NCBI RefSeq assembly: GCF_018130065.1
Contig: NZ_JAFCME010000008.1
Location: 62,001 to 126,000, forward strand
From: Bradyrhizobium sp. AUGA SZCCT0158
GTDB taxonomy: Bacteria; Pseudomonadota; Alphaproteobacteria; Rhizobiales; Xanthobacteraceae
Direction of reading: 5' to 3'
DNA length: 64,000 nucleotides
In this document: piece after piece, positions 44,007-51,842 of the stretch
How the letters are laid out: each line of letters starts with the position of its first letter
How positions within the stretch are numbered: the stretch's first letter is position 1
Program-made: the position numbers and the translations under genes
The notes under the pieces: generated by a model
Told to the model about the DNA's origin: nothing
The model's input: only the letters and a program-made list of their open reading frames with translations
Database searches by the model: none

Positions 44007-45118
44007 TGATGGCAAACCGCATCAAGGGCTTCATTGTATCGGCCGCGTTGACCGCGGGGGTTTTGCTGACGCCAATGCTGATCGCGCCCGCGTCGGCGCA
44101 GTCACCGTCACCAACGTATTCGCCGTCACCAACACCAACCCCCACATATTCACCGACACCAACGCCCTCGCCGTCGCCGACTCCCATTGCGTCGCCAACG
44201 CCGACACCAACGCCGAGCCCAACCGGCGCGGATTCCAGCGCGGGATCGATCAACGACCTGGCCAAGCAGCGCTTCAACCAGATGATCACCAACCGCGTGC
44301 TCGGCACCGTGCTGCTCGGCATCAACGAGCAGGTCAATTGCGGCGATTGCGTCAGCGCCTTCGGTTCGGCGGGGTCGTTCTCGGCCGGCATTCACGGCCG
44401 CAAGAACCTGACCGCCAATCTGTCGCTGCTGGCCGGCATCGCCTACACCCATTACAGCGAAGGCGGCTACAGCGTCACGGCGGCCCCGATCGGCGCGTTC
44501 GCGCTGCGCTATGATTTCGCCGACTGGGGATCGTCGCGGCCGTTCTTCGACATCGGCGCCATCCTGACGCCCTATGAGAAGATCCGCTATCGCCGCACCT
44601 ATGCGACGAGCGTAGGGGCGGTATCGCTGGACAGCCACACCACCGGCGACAATTACGGCGTCTATGGCCGCGCGGGCTGGATCAGCCGGCTGTCGCCGCG
44701 CGACGAGGTCGCCGCCTCCGTCGAGGTCTGGCAGTTGTGGCAGCGCGTGAAGGGCTATACCGATCCCGCCGCCGCGTTCAATCCGTTCGACGCCTCGATA
44801 TCAGGCGGCACCGACAAGACCAACCTGGTCAAGATCGGCGGCCAGTGGACGCATCTGTTCGGCAACAATGTCGAGGCCAATATCAATGGCGGCTTCGTGC
44901 AATCGTTCGGCACGCAATCCGGCATCGTCGCCACCGTGACCGGCAACGGCACCGTGGTGCCGACGATCGGAAACCAGGGCTGGTTCGAATATGGCGGCCG
45001 CCTCGGCTTCCGCATCAGCAAAGGCTGGATCGCCGACCTCTTCGCCAACGGCACCGCCGGCCCGCAACCTGTCGGCAACACACTGCATGGCGGCGTCGGG
45101 CTGCGGATCACGTATTAG
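44006..45118 (+). CDS. Outer-membrane beta-barrel protein with Pro/Thr/Ser-rich linker
   Basis: A 370-residue exported protein. Signal peptide to PASAQ (about residue 32), a low-complexity linker of alternating Pro with Ser/Thr/Tyr (about 33-72, in DNA an irregular CCAACN-type tandem array), an amphipathic segment, then a C-terminal autotransporter-like barrel of about 260 residues with alternating strands (SFSAGIHGRKNLTANLSLLA, GVYGRAGWISRLSPRDE, NVEANINGGFVQSFG) ending in a C-terminal aromatic (GLRITY), as needed for BAM recognition. It starts on the overlapping TGATG of the FecR gene. No passenger domain of useful size is present, so secretion of a passenger is unlikely. Confidence 0.85.
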   Translation: MMANRIKGFIVSAALTAGVLLTPMLIAPASAQSPSPTYSPSPTPTPTYSPTPTPSPSPTPIASPTPTPTPSPTGADSSAGSINDLAKQRFNQMITNRVLGTVLLGINEQVNCGDCVSAFGSAGSFSAGIHGRKNLTANLSLLAGIAYTHYSEGGYSVTAAPIGAFALRYDFADWGSSRPFFDIGAILTPYEKIRYRRTYATSVGAVSLDSHTTGDNYGVYGRAGWISRLSPRDEVAASVEVWQLWQRVKGYTDPAAAFNPFDASISGGTDKTNLVKIGGQWTHLFGNNVEANINGGFVQSFGTQSGIVATVTGNGTVVPTIGNQGWFEYGGRLGFRISKGWIADLFANGTAGPQPVGNTLHGGVGLRITY

Positions 45119-45128
45119 CTGACAACGT

Positions 45129-45217
45129 AGGGTGGGCAAAGCGCAAGCCTGCCCACGATTTACATTTGTGACTGGGATAGATGGTGGGCACGGCGCAGTT
45201 GCGCCTTTGCCCACCCT
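45129..45217. repeat. Inverted repeat, 89 bp
   Basis: Arms AGGGTGGGCAAAGCGCAA (45129-45146) and TTGCGCCTTTGCCCACCCT (45199-45217) pair with one bulge. Inner GCCTGCCCAC / GTGGGCAC add a second stem. It lies between the convergent beta-barrel and VOC genes. Confidence 0.8.
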
Positions 45218-45231
45218 TCGCATCCCCCGCC

Positions 45232-45663
45232 CTAGGCGTTGGCCGCAGCCGGTTGCGCTGCATTCGCGGCCGCGACATCCATCCACATCACTTCCCAGAT
45301 ATGGCCGTCGGGATCCTCAAAGCTGCGGCCGTACATGAAGCCGTAATCCTGCTTCGGGCAGGGATCGACGCCGCCGCCCGCCCTCTCGGCCTTGCCGACG
45401 ACATCGTCGACTTCCGCCCGGCTGTCGGCGGAGACGCAGATCAGCACCTCGCAGGAAGTCTTGGCGTCCGCGATCTTCTTCGGCGAGAACTGCATGAACT
45501 TCTCATGGGTCAGCAGCATCGCGTGGATGGTGTCGGAAAACACCATGCAGGACGCCGTGTCGTCGCAGAACTGCTCGTTCTTCACGGCGCCGATCGCCTG
45601 GTAGAACGCAGTGGCGCGGGCAAGGTCGCTGACCGGCAGGTTGACGAAGATCATTTTGGCCAT
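45232..45663 (-). CDS. VOC-superfamily (glyoxalase-like) protein
   Basis: A 143-residue protein of paired beta-alpha-beta-beta-beta modules. It begins MAKMIFVNLPVSDLARATAFYQAIGA and ends EDPDGHIWEVMWMD, the usual VOC beginning and metal-ligand end (Glu in WEVMW). It resembles the group annotated as lactoylglutathione-lyase-like, but the substrate cannot be inferred. It is downstream of the cupin gene on the same strand, with a hairpin between. Confidence 0.87.
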   Translation of the reverse strand: MAKMIFVNLPVSDLARATAFYQAIGAVKNEQFCDDTASCMVFSDTIHAMLLTHEKFMQFSPKKIADAKTSCEVLICVSADSRAEVDDVVGKAERAGGGVDPCPKQDYGFMYGRSFEDPDGHIWEVMWMDVAAANAAQPAAANA

Positions 45664-45816
45664 GAATGGGCTCCTTTTCGAGGGGTTCGGAGAGAGGACG
45701 AATGCCCGGGGGCCGATCCGACATCGGTCCTGGATTTTTTTTCGGCCCGATTTTCGGTGTCATGAGGGGGCTTGGCAGGACTTCGGCAAACCAGCTTCGG
45801 CATACCCCAATACGAA

Positions 45817-45839
45817 ATGCCCGGCGCGAGGCCGGGCAT
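45817..45839 (-). terminator. Hairpin between cupin and VOC genes
   Basis: Perfect 9-bp stem ATGCCCGGC / GCCGGGCAT with loop GCGAG. Reading from the cupin gene it is followed by TTCGTATT. It may be a weak terminator or a genomic palindrome of the GCCCGGC type. Confidence 0.45.
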
Positions 45840-45871
45840 GACAAATTCGACCGTTATCGCGAGGGGAGAAG

Positions 45872-46417
45872 TTACGATTTCTTCTCCGCAGGGTCCCGGT
45901 GCACCGGGTCGACCCACAGTACGGTCTCCGGCTTTTCGATCGGCTCGATGTCGAGGTTGATCGCGACCGCTTCGCCGTCGCTGCGCACCAGCACGCATTC
46001 CAGCACCTCGTCGCGGCTGGCGTTGATCTCCTGGTGCGGCACATAGGGCGGCACAAAGATGAAATCGCCGGGCCCGGCTTCGGCAGTGAATTGCAGCTGC
46101 TCGCCCCAGCGCATCCGCGCCTTGCCCTTCACGACATAGATGATGCTTTCGAGATGGCCGTGATGATGCGCGCCGGTCTTGGCGTCGGGGCGGATCGTCA
46201 CGGTGCCCGCCCATAATTTCTGCGCGCCGACGCGGGCGAAATTGATCGCGGCCTTGCGGTCCATGCCCGCGGTCGACGGCACGTTGGGATCGAGCTGATT
46301 GCCGGGAATGACTCGGACGCCATCATGCTTCCAGCGATCGGCGTCGTGGCTGTGCGAGTGATCGCCGTGAGAATGATCGTGCGAGTGATCGTGTGGATGG
46401 TCGTGAGAACCTGACAT
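45872..46417 (-). CDS. Cupin protein with histidine-rich N-terminus
   Basis: A 181-residue protein. The first 25 residues after the start are a run of His/Asp/Ser ([20 protein letters not shown]), a likely metal-chelating tail, followed by a single cupin domain: [20 protein letters not shown] (metal-binding HxH and E) and [19 protein letters not shown] (second-motif His). The metal-dependent activity is unknown. The start at 46417 (MSGSHDH) is preferred to the upstream one because the preceding residues look non-coding. It is divergent from csbD (132 bp). Confidence 0.85.
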   Translation of the reverse strand: MSGSHDHPHDHSHDHSHGDHSHSHDADRWKHDGVRVIPGNQLDPNVPSTAGMDRKAAINFARVGAQKLWAGTVTIRPDAKTGAHHHGHLESIIYVVKGKARMRWGEQLQFTAEAGPGDFIFVPPYVPHQEINASRDEVLECVLVRSDGEAVAINLDIEPIEKPETVLWVDPVHRDPAEKKS

Positions 46418-46549
46418 CGCGCTGCTTTCCGTAAAATCGTTCGGTGGCCAAGCGTACATAAAAACGTGAACAGAAACCAGCGTTTAGAGGAACCGCTGGC
46501 GCATTGGTGCGTTGCCTTATCGAAGCACAAACATCAGAAGGAATGTTCC

Positions 46550-46765
46550 ATGGGTAGCACGGCAGACAAGCTTAAAGGCACCGCCAACGAAGCCATCGGC
46601 AAGGCCAAGCAGGGCATCGGCGAAGCCACCGGTTCTGAGCAACTGCAGGGCGAAGGCGTGATCCAGGAAGTCAAAGGCAAGGGCCAGAAGGCGATGGGCG
46701 ACACCAAGGAAGCTGCCAAGGAAGCCCTCGACAAGGCCGCCAACGCGGCAAACAAGAATCTCTGA
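46550..46765 (+). CDS. CsbD-family stress protein
   Basis: A 71-residue hydrophilic protein, [20 protein letters not shown], with the CsbD repeats [17 protein letters not shown] and [11 protein letters not shown], then an Ala/Lys helix. CsbD proteins are induced under general stress, but their mechanism is not known. The start follows AGAAGGAATGTTCC. A strong terminator stands 23 bp after the stop. Confidence 0.92.
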   Translation: MGSTADKLKGTANEAIGKAKQGIGEATGSEQLQGEGVIQEVKGKGQKAMGDTKEAAKEALDKAANAANKNL

Positions 46766-46787
46766 TCGCGCTGATTGCGTGAAACTG

Positions 46788-46817
46788 AAAGACCGGCTCT
46801 TTGGGGCCGGTCTTTTG
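46788..46817 (+). terminator. Terminator of csbD-like gene
   Basis: Stem AAAGACCGGC / GCCGGTCTTT with an eight-base loop, followed by TGTTGTT. Confidence 0.85.
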
Positions 46818-46824
46818 TTGTTAT

Positions 46825-46919
46825 CGTCATGGCCGGGCTTGTCCCGGCCATCCACGACTTACTTTCTGTCCGCGTGAGAAAGAAAGACGTGGATGCCCGG
46901 CACAAGGCCGGGCATGACG
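46825..46919. repeat. Inverted repeat, 95 bp
   Basis: Arms CGTCATGGCCGGGCTTGT (46825-46842) and ACAAGGCCGGGCATGACG (46902-46919) pair over nearly all positions, and CCATCCACG / CGTGGATG continue inward. A common dispersed palindrome, placed between convergent genes. Confidence 0.8.
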
Positions 46920-46986
46920 GAGAGGTTCAGGCTTAGCACCGCTTGCCCATCACGGCCGGATGGACAACGTTTGAAGCGAGCAGCGG

Positions 46987-47445
46987 TTACTTCACCGCCA
47001 GCAATTCGACATCGAACATCAGCGTGGCGTTGGGCGGGATGACGCCGCCGGCGCCGCGCGCGCCATAGCCCAGCGCGGGCGGAATGATCAGCGTGCGCTT
47101 GCCGCCGACCTTCATCGAGGCGACACCCTCGTCCCAACCCTTGATGACGCGGCCCTGGCCGATCGGAAAATCGAACGGCTCGTTGCGGTCGACCGAAGAG
47201 TCGAACTTCTTGCCCTTCTGGCCATTTTCATAGAGCCAGCCGGTGTAGTGCATGACGCAGGTCTGGCCGGGTTTCGGCGACGCGCCGGTGCCGACCGTGC
47301 TGTCGATGATCTGCAAACCTGAAGCTGTGGTCATGGGTTTTCCTGCGGTCTGGGCCGATGCGATTGTGGGAACGAGAGGTAAAGTAACGGCAGCCGCGAC
47401 GGCTGTGAACGCAGTCTGGATGATCGTGCGCCGGGAAGATCGCAT
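46987..47445 (-). CDS. FKBP-type peptidyl-prolyl cis-trans isomerase, exported
   Basis: A 152-residue protein with a Tat-like or Sec signal (MRSSRRTIIQTAFTAVAAAV, cleavage after ASAQ) and one FKBP domain (about 40-152): VMHYTGWLYENGQKGKKFDS, FPIGQGRVIKGWDEGV and LIIPPALGYGARGAG, with the proline-pocket Trp/Tyr/Phe residues retained. It catalyses proline isomerisation during folding in the periplasm. Single gene between repeat DNA and katE. Confidence 0.92.
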   Translation of the reverse strand: MRSSRRTIIQTAFTAVAAAVTLPLVPTIASAQTAGKPMTTASGLQIIDSTVGTGASPKPGQTCVMHYTGWLYENGQKGKKFDSSVDRNEPFDFPIGQGRVIKGWDEGVASMKVGGKRTLIIPPALGYGARGAGGVIPPNATLMFDVELLAVK

Positions 47446-47611
47446 CTAGTTACCTTTCTCGATAAGTCGGAACGTGTCTAGCGCAACGGACCTGATGTTG
47501 TCACCCCGTCGGCGCGGGAAATACCCACGGAATCGACGCCATTCCGGTGTGGTCCATCAGCGCTTTTCCGCAACTTCTGCAACCCGATCGGACAGCTTCG
47601 CTATCGCCCTG

Positions 47612-49747
47612 CTATTTCATCTTGACGCCGGGCTCCCGGCCCCAAACCCGCAATTGACCCAGCTTGCCGACAAAGCCTGCCACGTCCTTTGGCGAAGCCA
47701 GAGCAATAAAGCCTTCGTCGATGTCGGCCTTTCCGATCCCGGCTTTCGCAAACAGCGGTGTTGCCGCTTCCACGTGACCGATGAACTTGCAATGAGCGAA
47801 CGCATCGGCGACGAAATCCCGCGCGGTGGATTCCTGCAGCAGATCGTCCATTGCGGAAGCCGCCGGCAGCAGTGCAACCGCATCGTACAATACCGAGGGA
47901 CCGCCATCGATCATCTGATCAGCCTCGATCCAGCTCCCGTCGCCGGCCTTGGCTGCTCCCACCCTCGGGGCGATGATTTCGAACGTGGCGCCTTCCTTGG
48001 TGAGCGCCTTCTGCAACGCTTTCAGCAACGCAGCATCGGTGCCGTCGGTGACGAGAATACCGAGCTTGCGGCCTTCGAACCGTTGCGGCCCGTTCTCGAC
48101 GATGCTCAGTTTCGACGACGGATCGAGGTCCTGCCGCGTCGGCATTGCCGCAGCGGCCGGTTTGGGCATCGCTTTCAGCCCGAGCCCTGTGCCGACCCTG
48201 CCCGCCAGCGTCTCGTCGATGTTGAGCAAATGCGACACCATCCGTTCGCGAATAGCTGATGTTTTCACCTTGCTGAGTTCGAAGGTCAGCGCCGCCGCGA
48301 TATGATGCTGCTCGCCGCGGGTTTGGCTGATCAGGAACTGCCGCGCCTGGCTGTAATGATCGGCGAAGCTCTCCGCGCGCAGGCGGCGTTTGGCGCCCTG
48401 CTCCACGTCCGCAAACGGCACGAAGCCGCGCTGCGGGGATTCGCGCGGGCCTTCGCCGAACGAGTTCGGCTGATAGTTGACGCGCCCGACCGGGTTGCGC
48501 ATCGCCATATGACCATCCTGCTGGAAATGAGCGAACGGACATTTCGGCGCGTTGATCGGAATATGGGTAAAGTTCGGGCTGCCCAGCCGCTTCAACTGGG
48601 TATCGAGGTACGAAAAATTGCGCCCCTGCAGCAGCGGATCGTTGGAGAAGTCGACGCCGGGCGGCACGTTCTGGGTCATGAACGCAACCTGTTCGGTCTC
48701 GGCAAAGAAATTATCCGGCATCCGGTCCAGCACCAGACGGCCGACCGGGACCGGCGGCAGCATTTCTTCCGGAATGATCTTGGTAGGATCCAGCACATCG
48801 AACTCGAAACGGTCCGCGAAGGCCTGATCGAACAGCTGAAACTGCAGTTCCCATTCCGGAAAATTTCCGGCCTGTATCGCGGACCAAAGGTCGCGGCGAT
48901 GGAAATCCGGATCGGCGCCGTTGATCTTCACGGCCTCGTTCCACAACACCGACTGTAGGCCGAGCTTGGGCTTCCAGTGGAATTTGACGAACGTCGACTC
49001 CTGCTTCGCATTGACGAGGCGGAATGTATGAACGCCGAACCCTTCCATGAAGCGGAACGAGCGCGGAATGGCCCGGTCCGACATCACCCACATGATCATG
49101 TGCATGCTTTCGGGGGTGAGACTGATGAAATCCCAGAAATTGTCGTGGGCGGATTGGGCCTGTGGAAACGCGCAGTCCGGCTCTTCCTTCACCGCATGAA
49201 CGAGGTCCGGAAACTTGATCGCGTCCTGGATGAAGAACACCGGAATGTTGTTGCCGACGATGTCCCAATTGCCTTCCTGCGTATAGAGCTTGACGGCAAA
49301 CCCGCGCACATCGCGCGCCAGATCGAACGAGCCCTTTGCGCCCGCCACTGTCGAGAACCGCACAAAGGCCGGCGTTCGCTCGCCGCCGCGCTGAAACAGG
49401 TCGGCACGGGTGTATTTCGAAAGCGGCTTGTAGTTCTCGAAGAAGCCGTGTGCGCCGTAGCCGCGGGCATGAACCACCCGCTCCGGAATGCGCTCGTGGT
49501 CGAAGTGGAAGATCTTCTCGCGGAAATGGAAGTCTTCGAGCAGCGTTGGTCCGCGGGGGCCGATCTTGAGCGAGTTCTGATCGTCCGACACCGGGCCGCC
49601 CTGGGCGGTGGTCAGCACCGGCACATCACCTGTCGCGACCTGATGCAGTTCGCCGCCCTCGCCGCGACTGGGTTTCTGATCGTGAATCGTTACCGATCGG
49701 GCGGATATGGCTTTGCCGTTGGCGGCGGAACTGGAAGATTTGGCCAT
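47612..49747 (-). CDS. katE: Large-subunit catalase (KatE/HPII type) with C-terminal DJ-1/PfpI-like domain
   Basis: A 711-residue clade-2 catalase degrading hydrogen peroxide. The catalytic His is in [13 protein letters not shown], the Asn in [19 protein letters not shown], and the proximal heme Tyr in [14 protein letters not shown]. Residues about 560-711 form the flavodoxin-like class I amidotransferase domain typical of HPII ([20 protein letters not shown]). The low-complexity basic N-terminus ([12 protein letters not shown]) is usual. Upstream lies a relic of a YciE-like gene, a family often found beside katE in this group. Regulation by a general stress system is likely but no site was recognised. 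Confidence 0.93.
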   Translation of the reverse strand: MAKSSSSAANGKAISARSVTIHDQKPSRGEGGELHQVATGDVPVLTTAQGGPVSDDQNSLKIGPRGPTLLEDFHFREKIFHFDHERIPERVVHARGYGAHGFFENYKPLSKYTRADLFQRGGERTPAFVRFSTVAGAKGSFDLARDVRGFAVKLYTQEGNWDIVGNNIPVFFIQDAIKFPDLVHAVKEEPDCAFPQAQSAHDNFWDFISLTPESMHMIMWVMSDRAIPRSFRFMEGFGVHTFRLVNAKQESTFVKFHWKPKLGLQSVLWNEAVKINGADPDFHRRDLWSAIQAGNFPEWELQFQLFDQAFADRFEFDVLDPTKIIPEEMLPPVPVGRLVLDRMPDNFFAETEQVAFMTQNVPPGVDFSNDPLLQGRNFSYLDTQLKRLGSPNFTHIPINAPKCPFAHFQQDGHMAMRNPVGRVNYQPNSFGEGPRESPQRGFVPFADVEQGAKRRLRAESFADHYSQARQFLISQTRGEQHHIAAALTFELSKVKTSAIRERMVSHLLNIDETLAGRVGTGLGLKAMPKPAAAAMPTRQDLDPSSKLSIVENGPQRFEGRKLGILVTDGTDAALLKALQKALTKEGATFEIIAPRVGAAKAGDGSWIEADQMIDGGPSVLYDAVALLPAASAMDDLLQESTARDFVADAFAHCKFIGHVEAATPLFAKAGIGKADIDEGFIALASPKDVAGFVGKLGQLRVWGREPGVKMK

Positions 49748-49787
49748 GAATTTTCCTTGTTAAGACAACGGCACCAGGTTTTGAGGA

Positions 49788-49889
49788 TCAGCTCGGCGCG
49801 TTGCACGCCGACACCCATGCAGAGCGCGACTGCAAGCCGTGCAGCAACAGATCGTCCAGGGTCTTGATGTCTTTTGAAGACAACCCCAT
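49788..49889 (-). pseudogene. Truncated 5' remnant of a YciE/DUF892 ferritin-like gene
   Basis: The reading from 49889 begins MGLSSKDIKTLDDLLLHGLQ, which matches the usual start of YciE-type DUF892 proteins (MGLFxKDIKTLDDLFVHTLQ). After about 20 codons the similarity stops: the expected DIYYAEKQI is replaced by unrelated SRSAWVSAC and a stop codon follows at 49788-49790. The remaining roughly 140 residues of the ferritin-like helical domain are absent. The relic touches the upstream region of katE, so a deletion may have joined the two. Confidence 0.65.
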
Positions 49890-49982
49890 TTGCATCTCCC
49901 GATTGAACATTTTGAAACCGAGGCGCGTTAAACATTTCAGGACGGTCAAATGTTCCTGTCGGCGATTCACAAATGGGACGAG

Positions 49983-50255
49983 CTAGGTTTCAGACCTCAT
50001 GTCGCGGAGCTTGAAGGCGAGCACGCTCGCCGAAAGGGCAGCGCCGACGCCGTTAGCAGCGACAATGACCCAGTCGCCTTTCAGCAATCCGTAAGCGATC
50101 CAGCACACCAGACCCGACGTCAGAACGACCAGCATGGTTAGCGAAAGATCGGCGGTCGATCCGCGCGGCCACGCCTTCTGCACCTGCGGAATATACGACA
50201 GGGAAGTAAGAGCGGCGGCGCAGGCTCCGATCCACGGAGCGAAGTCCTGGATCAT
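49983..50255 (-). CDS. SemiSWEET-type PQ-loop transporter
   Basis: A 90-residue protein with three helices, half of a SWEET sugar transporter, that should act as a homodimer. The PQ motif is in TSLSYIPQVQKAWPRGSTAD at the end of helix 1, and the following helices (LTMLVVLTSGLVCWIAYGLL, VIVAANGVGAALSASVLAF) have the family's Trp and Asn positions. The ligand is likely a sugar, but some family members are unassigned. It is located between the YciE-like relic and a microprotein gene. Confidence 0.88.
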   Translation of the reverse strand: MIQDFAPWIGACAAALTSLSYIPQVQKAWPRGSTADLSLTMLVVLTSGLVCWIAYGLLKGDWVIVAANGVGAALSASVLAFKLRDMRSET

Positions 50256-50315
50256 TTCGATCGCGCCTTAAGTGAATGGGGTGGATCCGGAGCCTCACTG
50301 CGGGGCCCCAGATCT

Positions 50316-50402
50316 CTAACGATTCATGAATAGTGCGAGAAGTAGAATGATCGGAAGCGGAATTCCGATCAACCAGAGAAGCGCGCCTTTACCGAAACCC
50401 AT
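50316..50402 (-). CDS. 28-residue membrane microprotein
   Basis: MGFGKGALLWLIGIPLPIIL followed by LLALFMNR: one hydrophobic helix with a glycine-rich start and a basic end. A clear RBS (GGAGG, seven bases before ATG) supports it. It is too short for routine gene calling. The pattern GKGALLW-IGIPLPIILLL resembles tiny membrane proteins I recall from other Bradyrhizobium-type genomes. Function unknown. Confidence 0.6.
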   Translation of the reverse strand: MGFGKGALLWLIGIPLPIILLLALFMNR

Positions 50403-50469
50403 GTCGGCCTCCATGCATTGATGACTGGACAACGCGTGGCGAAGAGAGGGGTTCCGACAATGCAATCCT

Positions 50470-51717
50470 TCAGCCGATCAGTCCGCCATCCCGGTCCAGC
50501 GCGAAATCGCGCAGCAACGGCGAGGTCGCGCCCGCGATCAAATCGCCGATCAAATGCGCGGCGAGATAGCTGAACGTGATTCCGTTGCCGCCATAGCCGT
50601 ACGCGGCAAAGACGCCCTTTTGCCCCGGCACCGGGCCGATCAGCGGCAGGCCGTCGCGCGTGGTGTCGAACGTGCCGGACCAGCGGAATTCGATTTCGGT
50701 GTTCGCGATCGGCCATAGCGCCGCAAGCTTTTGTGCGAGAATCCTGGACTTCTCGGGGATCAGGCGGTCGCGCGCCTCCGGCTCGATCACATCCTCGCTG
50801 TCCTCACCGCCGATGATGATCCGCCCGGCCCGCGTCGTGCGCGCATAGTGATAAGCCTTGCTGTTCTCCCAGATCAGCACGGCGTCTTTCCAGATGTTCT
50901 GCGGTTGCGGCGTGGTGGCAATCGCCCAGCTCGACGACACCGCGTGCACGGTCGAACGGACGATATCGGGCATCGTATAACCGGTCGCGAGTATCACCGA
51001 ACGCGCCTCGATCTCGCGGCCATTGGCCATGGTGACACCGACTGAACGTCCCGCAGGATCGAACGCCACAGCCTCGCCATCGAACAGACGAGCGCTACGC
51101 GCAACGCAAGCGTTGAGAAGCCCGCGCGCCAGTTGCATGGGATCGGAATCGGCGGCGCCCGGCGAGACAATTGCGCCTGCGCGCGCAAATCCAAAAATCT
51201 CCAGCAGCCTGGCATGGTCGAGATAATCGCCGGGCAGACCGGCGCGTTGGCGCAAGCGATGTTCTTCGATCAATTCACCTCCGGTGTCACCGGCCGCCAG
51301 ATAAAGCGCATCCCTGTCATGCATGTCGCAGGCGATGCCGAGCTGTGCTACCAGCGATTTCAGGCCGGTGACCGCGTTCAGGCTGGCGCGATAGGCGCGC
51401 GACGCGCGCTCGAAGCCATAGGCGTCCGTCAGTTCGGTGAGAGAGCGGTCGATTTCCCACAGCAGCATCGAGGTGCTGGCTGCGGTGCTGCCGCGACCCG
51501 GCAACTCGCGATCGACGATCACGACGTCGAGGCCCTGGCGAGTCAGGCGTTCGGCGACCAGCGATCCGGTGATCCCCGCGCCGACGACCAGCGCGTCGCA
51601 TTTGAGATTCTCGCTGACCTCACGACGCGCCGGATGTGCGGCCGCCGCAAACCACGGCGATTGTCCGCCGTGCAGATCGGCCTGTTCGCTGTCGTCGGTA
51701 TCGAGAACGCTGATCAC
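50470..51717 (-). CDS. FAD-dependent oxidoreductase (DAO/DadA-like)
   Basis: A roughly 415-residue flavoprotein of the D-amino-acid-oxidase fold. FAD-binding GxGxxG is in CDALVVGAGITGSLVAERLT; a ribose Glu/Asp follows (VVIVDRE), and the C-terminal FAD motif is FDTTRDGLPLIGPV plus AYGYGGNGITFSYLAAHLI. The substrate may be a secondary or D-amino acid. The GTG at 51717 is used because GAGG precedes it; a TTG at 51744 gives nine more residues. It is downstream of the gamma-glutamyltransferase gene on the same strand, 125 bp away. Confidence 0.86.
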   Translation of the reverse strand: MISVLDTDDSEQADLHGGQSPWFAAAAHPARREVSENLKCDALVVGAGITGSLVAERLTRQGLDVVIVDRELPGRGSTAASTSMLLWEIDRSLTELTDAYGFERASRAYRASLNAVTGLKSLVAQLGIACDMHDRDALYLAAGDTGGELIEEHRLRQRAGLPGDYLDHARLLEIFGFARAGAIVSPGAADSDPMQLARGLLNACVARSARLFDGEAVAFDPAGRSVGVTMANGREIEARSVILATGYTMPDIVRSTVHAVSSSWAIATTPQPQNIWKDAVLIWENSKAYHYARTTRAGRIIIGGEDSEDVIEPEARDRLIPEKSRILAQKLAALWPIANTEIEFRWSGTFDTTRDGLPLIGPVPGQKGVFAAYGYGGNGITFSYLAAHLIGDLIAGATSPLLRDFALDRDGGLIG

Positions 51718-51842
51718 GGACCTCAGGGGGCTGACGCAGGACAAACCGGCGCACGTCCGCGCCCATCGCTTAACGAAAGCGATGGGGGTCTGGTTCCGTT
51801 GTGTGGGGTAGACCGGGGCCAGTAACCTCTGCCCCGATAGCC

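Noticed and set aside
44100..44225. The CCAACN-type tandem array as a CRISPR or DNA-level satellite
   Set aside because: The units are irregular, have no spacers and encode an in-frame Pro/Ser/Thr linker in a secreted protein.
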